Shown: positions 46,212 to 55,794 of the stretch, piece by piece | How the letters are laid out: every line of letters starts with the position of its first letter | Position numbering within the stretch: the stretch's first letter is position 1 | Assembly (NCBI RefSeq): GCF_014495845.1 | Contig: NZ_CP061080.1 | Location: forward strand, 2,593,001 to 2,657,000 | Direction: 5' to 3' | Source of the DNA: Aquibium microcysteis | GTDB lineage: Bacteria > Pseudomonadota > Alphaproteobacteria > Rhizobiales > Rhizobiaceae | Length of the DNA stretch: 64,000 nt | Notes under the pieces: generated by a model | What the model saw: the letters and a program-made list of their open reading frames with translations, nothing else | Databases searched by the model: none | Told to the model about the DNA's origin: nothing | Made by a program: the position numbers and the translations under genes

Positions 46212-47356
46212 GCGCCGACGGCGGCCTCGAACGCAGCGACGCGCCGGCGCCGGCGGGCACCAGTCTCGCCGACGCCTTCGCCGACTGGAAGATCCGCCGC
46301 CTGGCGGACCCCCGCTTCCGCCGCTTCGCCGCCCGGTTCTGGCCGACGCGTTTCGTCGCCCGCCGCGCCGCGGCCGACCTCTTCGACCTGACGGCCGGCT
46401 TCGTCTATTCCCAGGTTCTCGCCGGCTTCGTGCGGCTGCGCCTTCCGGGCCTGCTTCACGCCGCTCCCCGCCGGCTGGAGGAAGTCGCCGCGCGGATCGG
46501 GCTCCCCGCCGACCGGACCGAGCGGCTGCTCGAGGCCGCCGCGGCGCTCGGCCTGGCGCGGCGCCGGCGGGACGGCCGCTGGGGGCTCGGCGAGCGCGGC
46601 GCCGCCCTCGTCGGCAATGACGGCGTGACCGCCATGATCGAGCACCACGCGCTGCTCTACGAGGACCTGCGCGATCCCGTGCACCTGCTCGCTTCGGACG
46701 GAGAGACGGCGCTGTCCCGTTTCTGGAGCTATGCTGCGCGCGATCCCGGCGCGGCCGGCGAATCGGCATCCTACTCCGCACTCATGGAGGCATCGCAGGC
46801 CTTCGTCGCCGACGAGGTGCTCGACGTCCTGCCCCTGTCAGGGCATCACCGCCTGATGGACGTCGGCGGCGGCACCGGCGCCTTCGTCGCGGCGGCCGCG
46901 CGCCGCTCCGCCGGCATCGGCCTCATCCTTGCCGACCTGCCCGACGTGGCCGCTCTCGCGAGGACGCGCCTTTCGGCTCGGGGCCTGGCGTCCCGCATCC
47001 GTGTCCACGGCGTCGACGTCTTCGCCGACCCTCTGCCCGCGGGCGCCGACATCGTGACTCTCAACCGCGTCCTCCACGATCACGACGAGCCCGCGGCGCT
47101 GGCGATTCTGGCGGCCGTCCGGGCGGCCCTGCCGGCCGGCGGAACGCTGGCCATCGCCGAGCCCATGGCCGGCACGCCGGGCGCGGAACGCTCCGGTCAT
47201 GCCTATTTCGGCTTCTATCTCCTGGCCATGCGGCAGGGCCGCCCGCGACGCTTCGAGGAGCTCGCCCGGATGGTGGAGGCGGCAGGTTTCCGGCGAGTCC
47301 GGGAGCGTCCCACAGCCACGCCGCTTCTCGTGCGCGTGCTCTGCGCACAGGCCTGA
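46208..47356 (+). CDS. crtF: Carotenoid O-methyltransferase CrtF
   Basis: A 382-residue SAM-dependent methyltransferase. The dimerisation/winged-helix domain is about residues 60-190, SAM motif I MDVGGGTGAFVAAAA near 217-231, then LADLPDVAALA and LNRVLHDHDEPAAL with the catalytic His/Asp region. It methylates the tertiary hydroxyl groups made by CrtC, forming spirilloxanthin-type products. GTG start overlaps the crtE stop. Confidence 0.92.
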   Translation: MSADGGLERSDAPAPAGTSLADAFADWKIRRLADPRFRRFAARFWPTRFVARRAAADLFDLTAGFVYSQVLAGFVRLRLPGLLHAAPRRLEEVAARIGLPADRTERLLEAAAALGLARRRRDGRWGLGERGAALVGNDGVTAMIEHHALLYEDLRDPVHLLASDGETALSRFWSYAARDPGAAGESASYSALMEASQAFVADEVLDVLPLSGHHRLMDVGGGTGAFVAAAARRSAGIGLILADLPDVAALARTRLSARGLASRIRVHGVDVFADPLPAGADIVTLNRVLHDHDEPAALAILAAVRAALPAGGTLAIAEPMAGTPGAERSGHAYFGFYLLAMRQGRPRRFEELARMVEAAGFRRVRERPTATPLLVRVLCAQA

Positions 47357-47366
47357 CGGCGATCGC

Positions 47367-47384
47367 TGTACATTTTAATTGACA
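47367..47384 (+). promoter_or_regulatory. PpsR box 1 upstream of bchC
   Basis: TGT (47367-47369), 12 bases, ACA (47382-47384), in an AT-rich island directly after the crtF stop. With the next box it forms the tandem arrangement known for CrtJ/PpsR at bchC in Rhodobacter. Confidence 0.85.
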
Positions 47385-47392
47385 GCTATAAC

Positions 47393-47410
47393 TGTAAATA
47401 TAAGATGACA
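47393..47410 (+). promoter_or_regulatory. PpsR box 2 upstream of bchC
   Basis: TGT (47393-47395), 12 bases, ACA (47408-47410). It is 26 bases from box 1, or about two and a half helical turns, compatible with cooperative tetramer binding. It lies 44 bases before the bchC ATG. Together the boxes would repress bchCXYZ-puf superoperon transcription under oxygen. Confidence 0.85.
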
Positions 47411-47454
47411 CTCATAGCAGATCGCCGGATTGAGCCGGCGACAAGGAGGAGGGG

Positions 47455-48395
47455 ATGCGGTCACAGGCCGTCGTTCTCGAGAGCCCCGGGCACATCTCAC
47501 TCGCGGAACTCGATCTAACCGACCCGGGCGACGATGACGTGATCGTCGAGGTCGAGCACAGCGGCATCTCGACCGGAACCGAGAAGCTCCTCTTCACCGG
47601 CCGGATGCCGGCGTTCCCCGGAATGGCCTACCCGCTGGTTCCCGGCTACGAGACGGTCGGCCTCGTCGCCGAAGCCGGGCCGCAGTCCATGCGACGCGTC
47701 GGCGACCGTGTCTTCGTCCCGGGCGCCAATTGCTACGGTCCCGTGCGCGGCCTGTTCGGCGGTGCCGCCTCGCGCATCGTCGTCCCCGGCCGCCGCACCA
47801 TGGCCGTTTCGCCGTCCATCGGCGACGACGCCGTGCTGCTGGCGCTTGCGGCCACCGCCTGGCACGCCCTGTCGCCCGACCAGTGCCGCCCGCCGGAGCT
47901 GATCGTCGGCCACGGCGCTCTCGGGCGGCTGGCGGCGCGCATCGTCCTTGCCACTGGCGGACGCGCACCGACCGTGTGGGAGACCGATCCCATGCGCCGC
48001 GCGGGCGACTTCCCCTATGCGGTCGTCGCGCCGGACGACGACCAGCGCCGCGACTACCACCGGATCCTCGACCTGTCCGGCGACGCCGCGATCTTCGACA
48101 GCCTCGTCGCCCGGATCGCCCGCGGTGGCGAGATCGCGCTGGGCGGCTTCTATGCCGACCGCGTCTCCTTTTCCTTCCCCCGGCCTTCATGCGGGAGGCG
48201 CGGTTCCGCGTCGCGGCCGAGTGGCGCCCGGGTGACCTCGACAGCGTCACGGCGCTCATCGAGGCCGGCCGACTGTCGCTCGACGGCATCGTCACGCACC
48301 ACGCTCGCCCGGCCGACGCCGGCGATGCCTACCGCACCGCTTTCGGCGACTCGTCCTGCCTGAAGATGGTGCTGGACTGGAGGACTGCCGCATGA
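47455..48395 (+). CDS. bchC: Bacteriochlorophyllide a dehydrogenase BchC, apparent frameshift
   Basis: A zinc-type (MDR) alcohol dehydrogenase-fold protein that oxidises the 3-hydroxyethyl group late in bacteriochlorophyll a synthesis. The first 241 codons are normal: [58 protein letters not shown] and [10 protein letters not shown]. Then, in the C run 48177-48181, the frame breaks. The expected ending [15 protein letters not shown] to LKMVLDW continues in the +1-base frame and stops at 48395, overlapping the bchX ATG as ATGA. One extra C restores the whole protein of about 313 residues. Unshifted, the frame would end at 48363 with a nonsense tail. Confidence 0.9.
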
Positions 48396-49405
48396 ACGCT
48401 CCCGTGAAATCGCCGGAGGGCGGCCTGCTCGCTCTGGTCGAGGCCGTACGGGCCGAGGCCGCGCAGGAACCGGATCCGGTTCACCAGGGAGAGGTGAAGA
48501 AGGAGACGCAGATCATCGCGATCTACGGCAAGGGCGGCATCGGCAAGTCGTTCACGCTGGCCAACCTCTCCCACATGATGGCGCAGCAGGGCAAACGCGT
48601 CCTGCTGATCGGCTGCGACCCGAAGAGCGACACGACCTCGCTGCTGTTCGGCGGCCGTGCCTGCCCGACCATCATCGAGACCTCGGCACGCAAGAAGGCC
48701 GCCGGCGAGGACGTCCAGATCGGCGACGTCTGCTTCAAGCGCGGCGGCGTCTTCGCCATGGAGCTCGGCGGTCCGGAGGTCGGCCGCGGCTGCGGCGGGC
48801 GCGGCATCATCCACGGCTTCGAACTGCTGGAGAAGCTCGGCTTCCACGACTGGGGCTTCGACTACGTCCTGCTCGACTTCCTGGGCGACGTGGTCTGCGG
48901 CGGCTTCGGCCTGCCGATCGCCCGCGACATGTGCCAGAAGGTCATCGTCGTCGGCTCCAACGACCTGCAGTCGCTCTACGTCGCCAACAATGTCTGCTCG
49001 GCGGTCGACTACTTCCGCAAGCTCGGCGGCAATGTCGGCGTCGCCGGCATGGTCATCAACAAGGACGACGGCACCGGCGAGGCGCAGGAGTTCGCCAAGG
49101 CGGTCGGCATTCCCGTCCTTGCCTCGATTCCCGCCAACGACGATATCCGCAAGAAGAGCGCCAACTACCAGATCGTCGGCTATCCCGGCGGCGAGTGGGG
49201 CTCGCTCTTCGCAGAACTCGCCGAGAACGTCGCGGCAGCACCGCCGCAACGCCCCACCCCGCTCACCCAGGACATGCTGCTCGGCCTGTTCTCGGCCAGC
49301 GACACCGGCGGCAACGTCGTGCTCGAACCCGCTTCCCAGGCCGACATGCGCGGCGGCATCGTCGTCGAGCGCCCGTCCCTCGAAGTCGTCTACGACGAAA
49401 TCTGA
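48392..49405 (+). CDS. bchX: Chlorophyllide reductase iron protein BchX
   Basis: A 337-residue NifH-like ATPase, the electron donor of chlorophyllide a reductase. P-loop [16 protein letters not shown] (residues 45-60), [16 protein letters not shown], and cluster cysteines in [13 protein letters not shown] and [10 protein letters not shown]. It overlaps the bchC stop by ATGA. It works with BchY and BchZ. Confidence 0.97.
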   Translation: MNAPVKSPEGGLLALVEAVRAEAAQEPDPVHQGEVKKETQIIAIYGKGGIGKSFTLANLSHMMAQQGKRVLLIGCDPKSDTTSLLFGGRACPTIIETSARKKAAGEDVQIGDVCFKRGGVFAMELGGPEVGRGCGGRGIIHGFELLEKLGFHDWGFDYVLLDFLGDVVCGGFGLPIARDMCQKVIVVGSNDLQSLYVANNVCSAVDYFRKLGGNVGVAGMVINKDDGTGEAQEFAKAVGIPVLASIPANDDIRKKSANYQIVGYPGGEWGSLFAELAENVAAAPPQRPTPLTQDMLLGLFSASDTGGNVVLEPASQADMRGGIVVERPSLEVVYDEI

Positions 49406-49417
49406 GCGGCGCCCCCC

Positions 49418-51064
49418 ATGGAAAGCCTTCCGCACAGCCCAGACAGGTCGCACGACACCGCCGGCCCGGAGGTCGTCTACGACCGCGCCGCCGAGACCCG
49501 ACTGGACAACCTGCCGGTCGCATCCTCCCGCGATCCGGCGCAGGCCGCCCCGGCCGCAGCGCATCCGGTCGCCCTCGAGGTCGACGGCGCTGCGGGCCAG
49601 GGTTGCCATGGCGGCAAGGCCGAGCTGACACGGGCGGCGATGGCTTCCGGCAATTCCGAGCTGATGGAGCGGCTGAAGGCAGACTACCCGCAGGGCCCGC
49701 ACGACCAGCCGCAGTCGATGTGCCCCGCCTTCGGCTCGCTGCGCGTCGGGCTGCGCATGCGCCGCACGGCGACCATCCTGTCGGGCTCGGCCTGCTGCGT
49801 CTACGGCCTGACCTTCACCTCGCACTTCTACGGCGCCAAGCGCACCGTCGGCTACGTGCCCTTCAACTCCGAGACGCTCGTCACCGGCAAGCTCTACGAA
49901 GACATCCGCGACGCCGTGCACGGCCTGGCCGACCCGGCGCTCTACGACGCGATCGTGGTCACCAATCTCTGCGTCCCCACGGCCTCTGGCGTGCCGCTGC
50001 GCGCGCTGCCGAAGGAGATCAACGGCGTGCGCATCATCGGCATCGACGTGCCGGGCTTCGGCGTCCCCACCCATGCCGAAGCCAAGGACGTGCTTGCCGG
50101 CGCCATGCTCGCCTATGCCCGACGCGAAGCCCAGTCCGGCCCCGTGCAGGCGCCGGCCGGCGGCCGCAAGGAACTGCCCGCCGTGGCGCTTCTGGGCGAG
50201 ATGTTCCCGGCCGATCCGATCGCCATCGGCCGCATGCTGGAGCCGCTCGGCCTCGCCGCCGGCCCGGTCGTGCCGACGCGCGAATGGCGCGAACTCTATG
50301 CCGCGCTCGACTGCGTGGCGGTTGCCGCCATCCATCCCTTCTACACCGCCTCGATCCGCGAGTTCGAGGCTGCCGGCAGACCCGTCGTCGGCTCCGCCCC
50401 GGTCGGCATCGCCGGAACGGCGGCCTGGCTCGATGCGGTCGGACGCGCCTGCGGCGTCTCCCGATCGACCGTCGACAGGGCCAAGGCGCCGATCCTCGCC
50501 GCGATCCGCGGCGCGCTCGAGACCGCGCCCGTCAAGGCCCGCATCACGCTGTCGGGCTACGAGGGATCCGAACTGATCGTCGGCCGGCTCCTCAAGGAAT
50601 CCGGAGCGGATCTCCGCTATGTCGGCACCGCCTGCCCCGCCACCCGCTGGAATGCCGAGGATGCCGCCTGGCTGCGCGCGCAGGGCATCCACGTCGAGTT
50701 CCGCGCCTCCCTGGAGACCGATCTCGCCGCGGTCGACGGATACGAACCGGACCTCGCCATCGGCACGACGCCGGTCGTCCAGCACGCCAAGCAGAAGTCC
50801 ATCCCCTCGCTCTACTTCACCAACCTCATCTCGGCGCGGCCGCTGATGGGTCCGGCCGGTGCCGGCTCGCTCGCCGCCGTCGTCAATGCCGCCGTCGCCA
50901 ACAAGGGCCGCTTCAGGCGCATGTCGGACTTCTTCGACGGCGTCGGCGAGGGCCACCGGTCGGGCATCTGGCCGGATGCCGGAAGGCTCCCGCCGAAGGA
51001 AAAGCCCGTCGCGGCCAGGCCGCTCGTCGCCGCCAAGGCCTCCGTCAGGATGGAGGACTTCTGA
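49418..51064 (+). CDS. bchY: Chlorophyllide reductase subunit BchY
   Basis: A 548-residue NifD-like subunit. Iron-sulfur cysteines occur in [26 protein letters not shown] and [13 protein letters not shown]. Near the end are [21 protein letters not shown] and [11 protein letters not shown]. It is about 50 residues longer than typical BchY, through an N-terminal stretch before residue 60. It joins the bchZ gene by an overlapping TGATG. Confidence 0.95.
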   Translation: MESLPHSPDRSHDTAGPEVVYDRAAETRLDNLPVASSRDPAQAAPAAAHPVALEVDGAAGQGCHGGKAELTRAAMASGNSELMERLKADYPQGPHDQPQSMCPAFGSLRVGLRMRRTATILSGSACCVYGLTFTSHFYGAKRTVGYVPFNSETLVTGKLYEDIRDAVHGLADPALYDAIVVTNLCVPTASGVPLRALPKEINGVRIIGIDVPGFGVPTHAEAKDVLAGAMLAYARREAQSGPVQAPAGGRKELPAVALLGEMFPADPIAIGRMLEPLGLAAGPVVPTREWRELYAALDCVAVAAIHPFYTASIREFEAAGRPVVGSAPVGIAGTAAWLDAVGRACGVSRSTVDRAKAPILAAIRGALETAPVKARITLSGYEGSELIVGRLLKESGADLRYVGTACPATRWNAEDAAWLRAQGIHVEFRASLETDLAAVDGYEPDLAIGTTPVVQHAKQKSIPSLYFTNLISARPLMGPAGAGSLAAVVNAAVANKGRFRRMSDFFDGVGEGHRSGIWPDAGRLPPKEKPVAARPLVAAKASVRMEDF

Positions 51065-52512
51065 TGCTGGTCGCCGATCACGACCGCGCCGGCGGATACT
51101 GGGGTTCCGTCTACGTCTTCACCGCGCTCAAGGGCCTGCAGGTGATCATCGACGGGCCGGTCGGCTGCGAGAACCTGCCGGTGACGGCCGTGCTTCATTA
51201 CACCGACGCGCTGCCCCCGCACGAACTGCCGATCGTCGTCACCGGCCTCGCCGAGGAGGAACTCGGCCAGAAGGGCACCGAACAGGCGATGAAACGCGCC
51301 CATGGGACACTCGATCCGGACAAGCCCGCGGTCGTCGTCACCGGCTCGATCGCCGAGATGATCGGCGGCGGCGTGACGCCGGAGGGCACGCGCATCATGC
51401 GCTTCCTGCCGCGCACCATCGACGAGGATCAGTGGCAGAGCGCAGACCGCGCGCTGCTCTGGCTCTGGAAGGAGTTCGGCCAGAAGAAGAAGCCGAAGAA
51501 GGCGCCGGTCCGGCCCGAGGGCGCCAGGCCCCGGGTCAACATCATCGGCCCGATCTACGGCACCTTCAACATGCCGTCCGACCTGGCCGAGATCCGCCGG
51601 CTCGTCGAAGGCATCGGCTGCGAGATAAACCTCGTCTATCCGCTCGGCGCCGACCTCTCCGAGACGCCGAAGCTCGCCGATGCCGACGTCAACGTCTGCC
51701 TTTATCGCGAGTTCGGCCGCAAGCTCTGCGAGGCGCTGGACAAGCCCTATCTGCAGGCCCCGATCGGGCTCCACTCCACCACCGCATTCCTGCGCAAGCT
51801 GGGCGAGCTGACCGGGGTCGATCCCGAACCCTTCATCGAGCGCGAGAAGATGACGACGCTGAAGCCGGCCTGGGATCTGTGGAGGTCCGTGACGCAGGAC
51901 TTCTTCGCCACCGCCAGCTTCGGCATCGTCGCCACCGAGACCTATGCGCGCGGCGTGCGCAATTTCCTCGAGACCGACCTCGGCTTTCCCTGCGCCTTCG
52001 CGGTGGCCAGAAAGCCGGGCGAGAAGCCCGACAACGAGGCGGTGCGGGCGCTGGTCAGGGGCAAGCAGCCGCTCGTCCTGTTCGGCTCCTTCAACGAGCG
52101 CATGTACGCCGCAGAGGCAGGCGGCCGCTCGACATACATTCCGGCCTCTTTTCCCGGCGCGATCATCCGCCGGCACACGGGAACGCCGTTCATGGGCTAT
52201 TCGGGTGCGACCTACCTGATCCAGGAGGTCTGCAACGCGCTCTTCGACGCGCTCTTCCGCATCCTGCCGATGGCATCGGACCTCGACCGGGTCGAGGCGA
52301 CGCCGGCGCGGTCGCAGCGTGAACTCGCCTGGGACGAGGACGCACGTACTGCGCTCGACCGGGCCGTCGACGCCTATCCGGTGCTGGTGCGCATCTCGGC
52401 GGCCAAGCGACTGCGCGACCGCACCGAACGATCCGCCCGCAGCGCCGGCGAACGGCGCGTCACCAGCGAACGCATCGAGGCCATCCTGGCCGAGGCGCTC
52501 GAGCTCGCCTGA
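51064..52512 (+). CDS. bchZ: Chlorophyllide reductase subunit BchZ
   Basis: A 482-residue NifK-like subunit. It starts [18 protein letters not shown] and has [20 protein letters not shown] with the cluster Cys, [14 protein letters not shown] and [14 protein letters not shown]. The C-terminal region after about 425 is helical and basic. It completes the catalytic BchYZ heterotetramer. 28 bases upstream of pufQ. Confidence 0.96.
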   Translation: MLVADHDRAGGYWGSVYVFTALKGLQVIIDGPVGCENLPVTAVLHYTDALPPHELPIVVTGLAEEELGQKGTEQAMKRAHGTLDPDKPAVVVTGSIAEMIGGGVTPEGTRIMRFLPRTIDEDQWQSADRALLWLWKEFGQKKKPKKAPVRPEGARPRVNIIGPIYGTFNMPSDLAEIRRLVEGIGCEINLVYPLGADLSETPKLADADVNVCLYREFGRKLCEALDKPYLQAPIGLHSTTAFLRKLGELTGVDPEPFIEREKMTTLKPAWDLWRSVTQDFFATASFGIVATETYARGVRNFLETDLGFPCAFAVARKPGEKPDNEAVRALVRGKQPLVLFGSFNERMYAAEAGGRSTYIPASFPGAIIRRHTGTPFMGYSGATYLIQEVCNALFDALFRILPMASDLDRVEATPARSQRELAWDEDARTALDRAVDAYPVLVRISAAKRLRDRTERSARSAGERRVTSERIEAILAEALELA

Positions 52513-52540
52513 AAAGCGGACCAACAAGGGGAGAACGACC

Positions 52541-52774
52541 ATGGCAAGCATCGAAATGGACGCCCGCTACCCGCGCCACAGCCGCCGCCGGGCGGAGCAG
52601 CGCGAATACCGGCTGATCTGCATCCTGGCCTATCCGCTGTTCCTGCTCGCGGTCGTGATCGGACGTCTCCTCGGTCTCGTCGGCCTGGTCGAGGCACCGC
52701 GCACGCCGCGCCGCAACGTCTTTTCGGAAGCCCGCGCCGCGGCGCGATCCTGCATTCCGTTCGCCTTTCGGTGA
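52541..52774 (+). CDS. pufQ: PufQ-like protein
   Basis: A 77-residue protein with one membrane segment (YRLICILAYPLFLLAVVIG, about residues 26-44), basic N-terminus RYPRHSRRRAEQRE and RTPRRNVFSEARAAARSCIPF at the end. Size, EYRL motif and location between bchZ and pufB identify PufQ, which influences bacteriochlorophyll precursor supply and LH/RC assembly. AAGGGGAGA precedes the ATG. Confidence 0.88.
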   Translation: MASIEMDARYPRHSRRRAEQREYRLICILAYPLFLLAVVIGRLLGLVGLVEAPRTPRRNVFSEARAAARSCIPFAFR

Positions 52775-52785
52775 ACGTCAGAGCT

Positions 52786-52807
52786 TCCGGCGGGGCGACC
52801 CGCCGGA
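52786..52807 (+). promoter_or_regulatory. GNRA-loop hairpin between pufQ and pufB
   Basis: TCCGGCGGG and CCCGCCGGA form a perfect 9-bp stem closed by a GCGA tetraloop. A smaller GGCC-GAAA-GGCC hairpin lies just before the pufB ribosome binding site (about 52868-52879). Both may stabilise the 5' end of the processed pufBA mRNA, as known for Rhodobacter puf. Confidence 0.55.
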
Positions 52808-52897
52808 GGAGGTCGACGGCCTACGGGCCGCCGGCACAACCGCCGGGCGGATCACCGTCCGGTCCATGGCCGAAAGGCCGAACTGAAGGAGGTAGCC

Positions 52898-53119
52898 ATG
52901 GCTGCAAGTGACGGGTCCCTGTCGGGGCTCTCAGAAGCGGAAGCCAGGGAATTCCATTCCGTGTTCATGAGTAGCTTTATTGCGTTCGTGATCGTCGCGG
53001 TCATCGCCCACATCCTCGCCTGGATGTGGCGTCCGTGGCTTCCCGGGCCGGAAGGCTACGCATCGCTCGAGAACGGCGTGAAGCCGATCGCGAGCGCCCT
53101 CCTCTCGCTCGTCGCATAA
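52898..53119 (+). CDS. pufB: Light-harvesting LH1 beta subunit
   Basis: A 73-residue polypeptide. The N-terminus [19 protein letters not shown], single membrane helix and bacteriochlorophyll-ligand His in [15 protein letters not shown] (residue about 37) are typical LH1 beta. A longer than usual C-terminal tail (about 25 residues after WLPG) is present. GAAGGAGG precedes the ATG. Confidence 0.97.
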   Translation: MAASDGSLSGLSEAEAREFHSVFMSSFIAFVIVAVIAHILAWMWRPWLPGPEGYASLENGVKPIASALLSLVA

Positions 53120-53132
53120 GGGGGAACATACG

Positions 53133-53315
53133 ATGTGGAGAATCTGGCTTCTGTTCGATCCGCGCAGGTCGCTGGTCGCACTGTTCACCTTCCTGTTCGT
53201 GCTGGCGCTGGTGATTCATTTCATCCTGCTCAGCACCGATCGCTTCAACTGGCTGGAAGGGCCGCGGCCTGCCGCTGCCGCCGCCACGGTGGAGCTGGTC
53301 GCCGACGTCGCCTGA
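53133..53315 (+). CDS. pufA: Light-harvesting LH1 alpha subunit
   Basis: A 60-residue polypeptide. It begins [18 protein letters not shown] and has the ligand His in [18 protein letters not shown] (about residue 29), the LH1 alpha signature. It pairs with PufB to form the antenna ring around the reaction centre. GGGGGAA precedes the ATG. Confidence 0.97.
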   Translation: MWRIWLLFDPRRSLVALFTFLFVLALVIHFILLSTDRFNWLEGPRPAAAAATVELVADVA

Positions 53316-53346
53316 CGGGCGAGGCCGGGACGGAACCGAGAATGAC

Positions 53347-53370
53347 GCGGGCGGCGACCGTGCCGCCCGC
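53347..53370 (+). promoter_or_regulatory. Intercistronic pufA-pufL hairpin
   Basis: GCGGGCGGC and GCCGCCCGC form a perfect 9-bp stem with a 6-base loop, in the 118-base gap after pufA. In Rhodobacter the equivalent hairpin blocks 3' exonucleases and keeps pufBA mRNA more abundant than pufLM, setting the LH1 to RC ratio. The same role is likely here. Confidence 0.75.
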
Positions 53371-53433
53371 GCCGATCCAGTTCGGCGGCGCCGTCGCGCC
53401 GCGCAATTCGCGCCCTGATGGGGGAGGCTCGAC

Positions 53434-54258
53434 ATGGCGATGCTGAGTTTTGAACGCAAATACCGGGTCAGGGGCGGTACCTTGCTCGGCGGTGACCTTT
53501 TCGATTTCTGGGTCGGCCCCTTCTATGTCGGCTTCTTCGGGGTCACGACCATCTTCTTTACCGCGCTCGGCGTGGCGCTGATCGCCTATGGCGCGTCACT
53601 CGGTCCGACCTGGAACATCTGGCAGATCTCGATCAATCCGCCGGCCGAGGAGATCGGTCTGGGCTTCGCCCCGCTCAAGGAAGGCGGGCTGTGGCAGGTG
53701 ATCACCATCTGCGCCATCGGTGCCTTCGGCTCCTGGGCGCTGCGCCAGGCCGAGATCGCGCGGAAGCTCGGCATGGGCATGCACATCCCCTGGGCCTTTT
53801 CCTTCGCGATCCTGGCCTACGTCACGCTGGTCGTGTTCCGACCGGTGCTGATGGGCGCGTGGTCCTACGGCTTTCCCTACGGCATCTTCACCCATCTCGA
53901 TTGGGTGTCGGCCACCGGCTACGCCTACGGCAACTTCCACTACAACCCCGCGCACATGATCGCGATCACCTTCTTCTTCACCAACTGCCTGGCGCTGGCC
54001 ATGCATGGCGGCCTGATCCTGTCGGCCACCAATCCGAAGAAGGGCCAGGCGGTGAAGACCGCCGAGCACGAGAACACCTATTTCCGCGACACGATCGGCT
54101 ATTCGATCGGGACGCTGGGCATCCACCGGCTCGGACTGTTCCTCGCCATCTCGGCGTCCTTCTGGAGCGCGGTCTGCATCATCATCTCCGGGCCGCTGTG
54201 GACCGAGGCCTGGTCCGAATGGTGGGAGTGGTGGCGCCGGATTCCGGTCTGGAGCTGA
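53434..54258 (+). CDS. pufL: Reaction centre L subunit
   Basis: A 274-residue protein with five membrane helices. It shows [21 protein letters not shown], the special-pair/accessory region [19 protein letters not shown] with ligand His residues, and [12 protein letters not shown] and IHRLGLFLA for iron ligands. It binds special-pair and accessory bacteriochlorophylls and QB. 12 bases from pufM. Confidence 0.98.
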   Translation: MAMLSFERKYRVRGGTLLGGDLFDFWVGPFYVGFFGVTTIFFTALGVALIAYGASLGPTWNIWQISINPPAEEIGLGFAPLKEGGLWQVITICAIGAFGSWALRQAEIARKLGMGMHIPWAFSFAILAYVTLVVFRPVLMGAWSYGFPYGIFTHLDWVSATGYAYGNFHYNPAHMIAITFFFTNCLALAMHGGLILSATNPKKGQAVKTAEHENTYFRDTIGYSIGTLGIHRLGLFLAISASFWSAVCIIISGPLWTEAWSEWWEWWRRIPVWS

Positions 54259-54270
54259 GGGGAAACGACA

Positions 54271-55194
54271 ATGCTCGAGAATCAGAACATCTTCACCCGG
54301 GTCCAGGTGCGCGGCGCCCCCGACATGGGCGTGCCGATCCCCGCCGGGATCTGGAACCGCGAGACGGAAACCCGCTTCGTCCATCTGTTCGGTCGTTTCG
54401 GCGACGCGCAGATCGGCCCGATCTACCTCGGCTGGCTCGGTCTCGCATCCCTGATGTGCGGCTTCGTCGCCATCGAGATCATCGGCCTGAACATGCTGGC
54501 CAAGGTCAACTGGGATCCGCAGGAATTCATCAAGCAGTTCTTCTGGCTGTCGCTCGATCCGCCCCTGCCCGAGCACGGGCTGCGCATCCTGCCGCCGCTG
54601 AAGGAAGGCGGATGGTGGCTGATGGCCGGCTTCTTCCTCACCTCGGCGATCCTCCTGTGGTGGGCCCGCATGTACCGCCGCGCCCGGGCGCTCGGCATGG
54701 GCACGCACGTGCCCTGGGCCTTCGCCTCGGCGATCTGGCTCTATTTGGTCCTGGGCTTCATCCGCCCGCTGCTGATGGGATCGTGGAGCGAGGGCGTGCC
54801 CTTCGGCATCTTCCCGCATCTCGACTGGACGAACAACTTTTCGCTGGTCTACGGCAACCTGTTCTACAATCCCTTCCACGCGCTCTCCATCGCCTTCCTC
54901 TACGGCTCGGCCGTGCTGTTCGCCATGCATGGCGCGACCATCCTGGCCGTCAGCCGCTTCGGCGGCGAGCGCGAGATCGAGCAGATCGTCGATCGTGGAA
55001 CGGCCTCGGAGAGGGCGGCGCTGTTCTGGCGCTGGACGATGGGCTTCAACGCCACGATGGAATCGATCCACCGCTGGGCCTGGTGGTTCGCCGTTCTCTG
55101 CCCGCTCACCGGCGGCATCGGCATCCTGCTGACCGGGACCGTCGTCGACGACTGGTTCGGCTGGGGCGTCAAGCACGGTCTCGCCCCGGGCTGA
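54271..55194 (+). CDS. pufM: Reaction centre M subunit
   Basis: A 307-residue protein with five membrane helices. It shows [48 protein letters not shown] with ligand His and AMHGATILA, then [10 protein letters not shown] for the iron His. It binds QA. The C-terminus ends shortly after the fifth helix, as in species without extended M tails. No pufC follows. Confidence 0.98.
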   Translation: MLENQNIFTRVQVRGAPDMGVPIPAGIWNRETETRFVHLFGRFGDAQIGPIYLGWLGLASLMCGFVAIEIIGLNMLAKVNWDPQEFIKQFFWLSLDPPLPEHGLRILPPLKEGGWWLMAGFFLTSAILLWWARMYRRARALGMGTHVPWAFASAIWLYLVLGFIRPLLMGSWSEGVPFGIFPHLDWTNNFSLVYGNLFYNPFHALSIAFLYGSAVLFAMHGATILAVSRFGGEREIEQIVDRGTASERAALFWRWTMGFNATMESIHRWAWWFAVLCPLTGGIGILLTGTVVDDWFGWGVKHGLAPG

Positions 55195-55308
55195 TCGAGA
55201 CGGGCCGGGCGACCTGCGGAAGCCCGGTTCGACGTCGGCGCAAGGCGGGATCGCAACGCCTGGCGCCGCGGCAGGGACGGACGTCCCCTCCTGTTCGTCC
55301 TGAAGGAA

Positions 55309-55339
55309 AGGGCCCGGATCCGAGCAGGATCCGGGCCCT
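55309..55339 (+). terminator. Strong hairpin downstream of pufM
   Basis: AGGGCCCGGATCC and GGATCCGGGCCCT form a perfect 13-bp stem with a 5-base loop, 114 bases after the pufM stop. There is no T run on the plus strand; it probably ends or protects the puf transcript. Confidence 0.75.
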
Positions 55340-55794
55340 CGCCGTCTGGCGGGGGACCTGCGATGGCGCCCGAAGGAGACCGACCAGGTCTGTCCGGTAC
55401 GCGCTGGCAGGAGCGCGGCCGGAAGCGGCTATCGACCGCGCCCAGCCATCTCTTCCGGGCCGAGCAGGTGCACCGATCCGTCGACGCGGGCCAGTTCCTT
55501 CACAGACGGCTCGAAGCCGGTGCGGCTGCGGTGCAGGTGGTGCTCGTCCTTCCTCCCCGCGCCGCAGGCGGTGCTGTCGGTACGTGTGCGAAGAGTTTCG
55601 AGATGGCTGACGCCCATCGCCGCCGCGCGCCACTTGCATTCACCGCGGAAGGACGCGCCGTTCATTGCCCGATCTGCAAAGCGCAAGTCGCTTGGTTGGG
55701 AGCCCCTGCGTGTCGGGGGGACGATGACGCTGGATGATCATCTTCGGCGGTTGGTGGCGGGGCAGGACGATCGTCGTGCTTTCCCCTGCCCGGC
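55340..55794. other. Convergent puf/puh gap, no confident gene
   Basis: Between the puf hairpin and the idi stop I find no recognised gene. One 85-codon minus-strand frame (55429-55686) has reasonable codon use and an AAAMGVSHLETLRTRT stretch, but no clear ribosome binding site or family match. No pufC-like haem motif CxxCH series is present here. The end of this gap may hold the terminator of the minus-strand operon. Confidence 0.45.

Noticed and set aside
48329..50956. 875-codon minus-strand frame opposite bchX/bchY
   Set aside because: Antisense shadow of two clearly functional genes; no family-like motif or start signal.
53596..55176. 526-codon minus-strand frame opposite pufL/pufM
   Set aside because: Antisense to highly conserved reaction centre genes; Glu/Arg/Gly-rich shadow with repeated segments that mirror the L/M homology.
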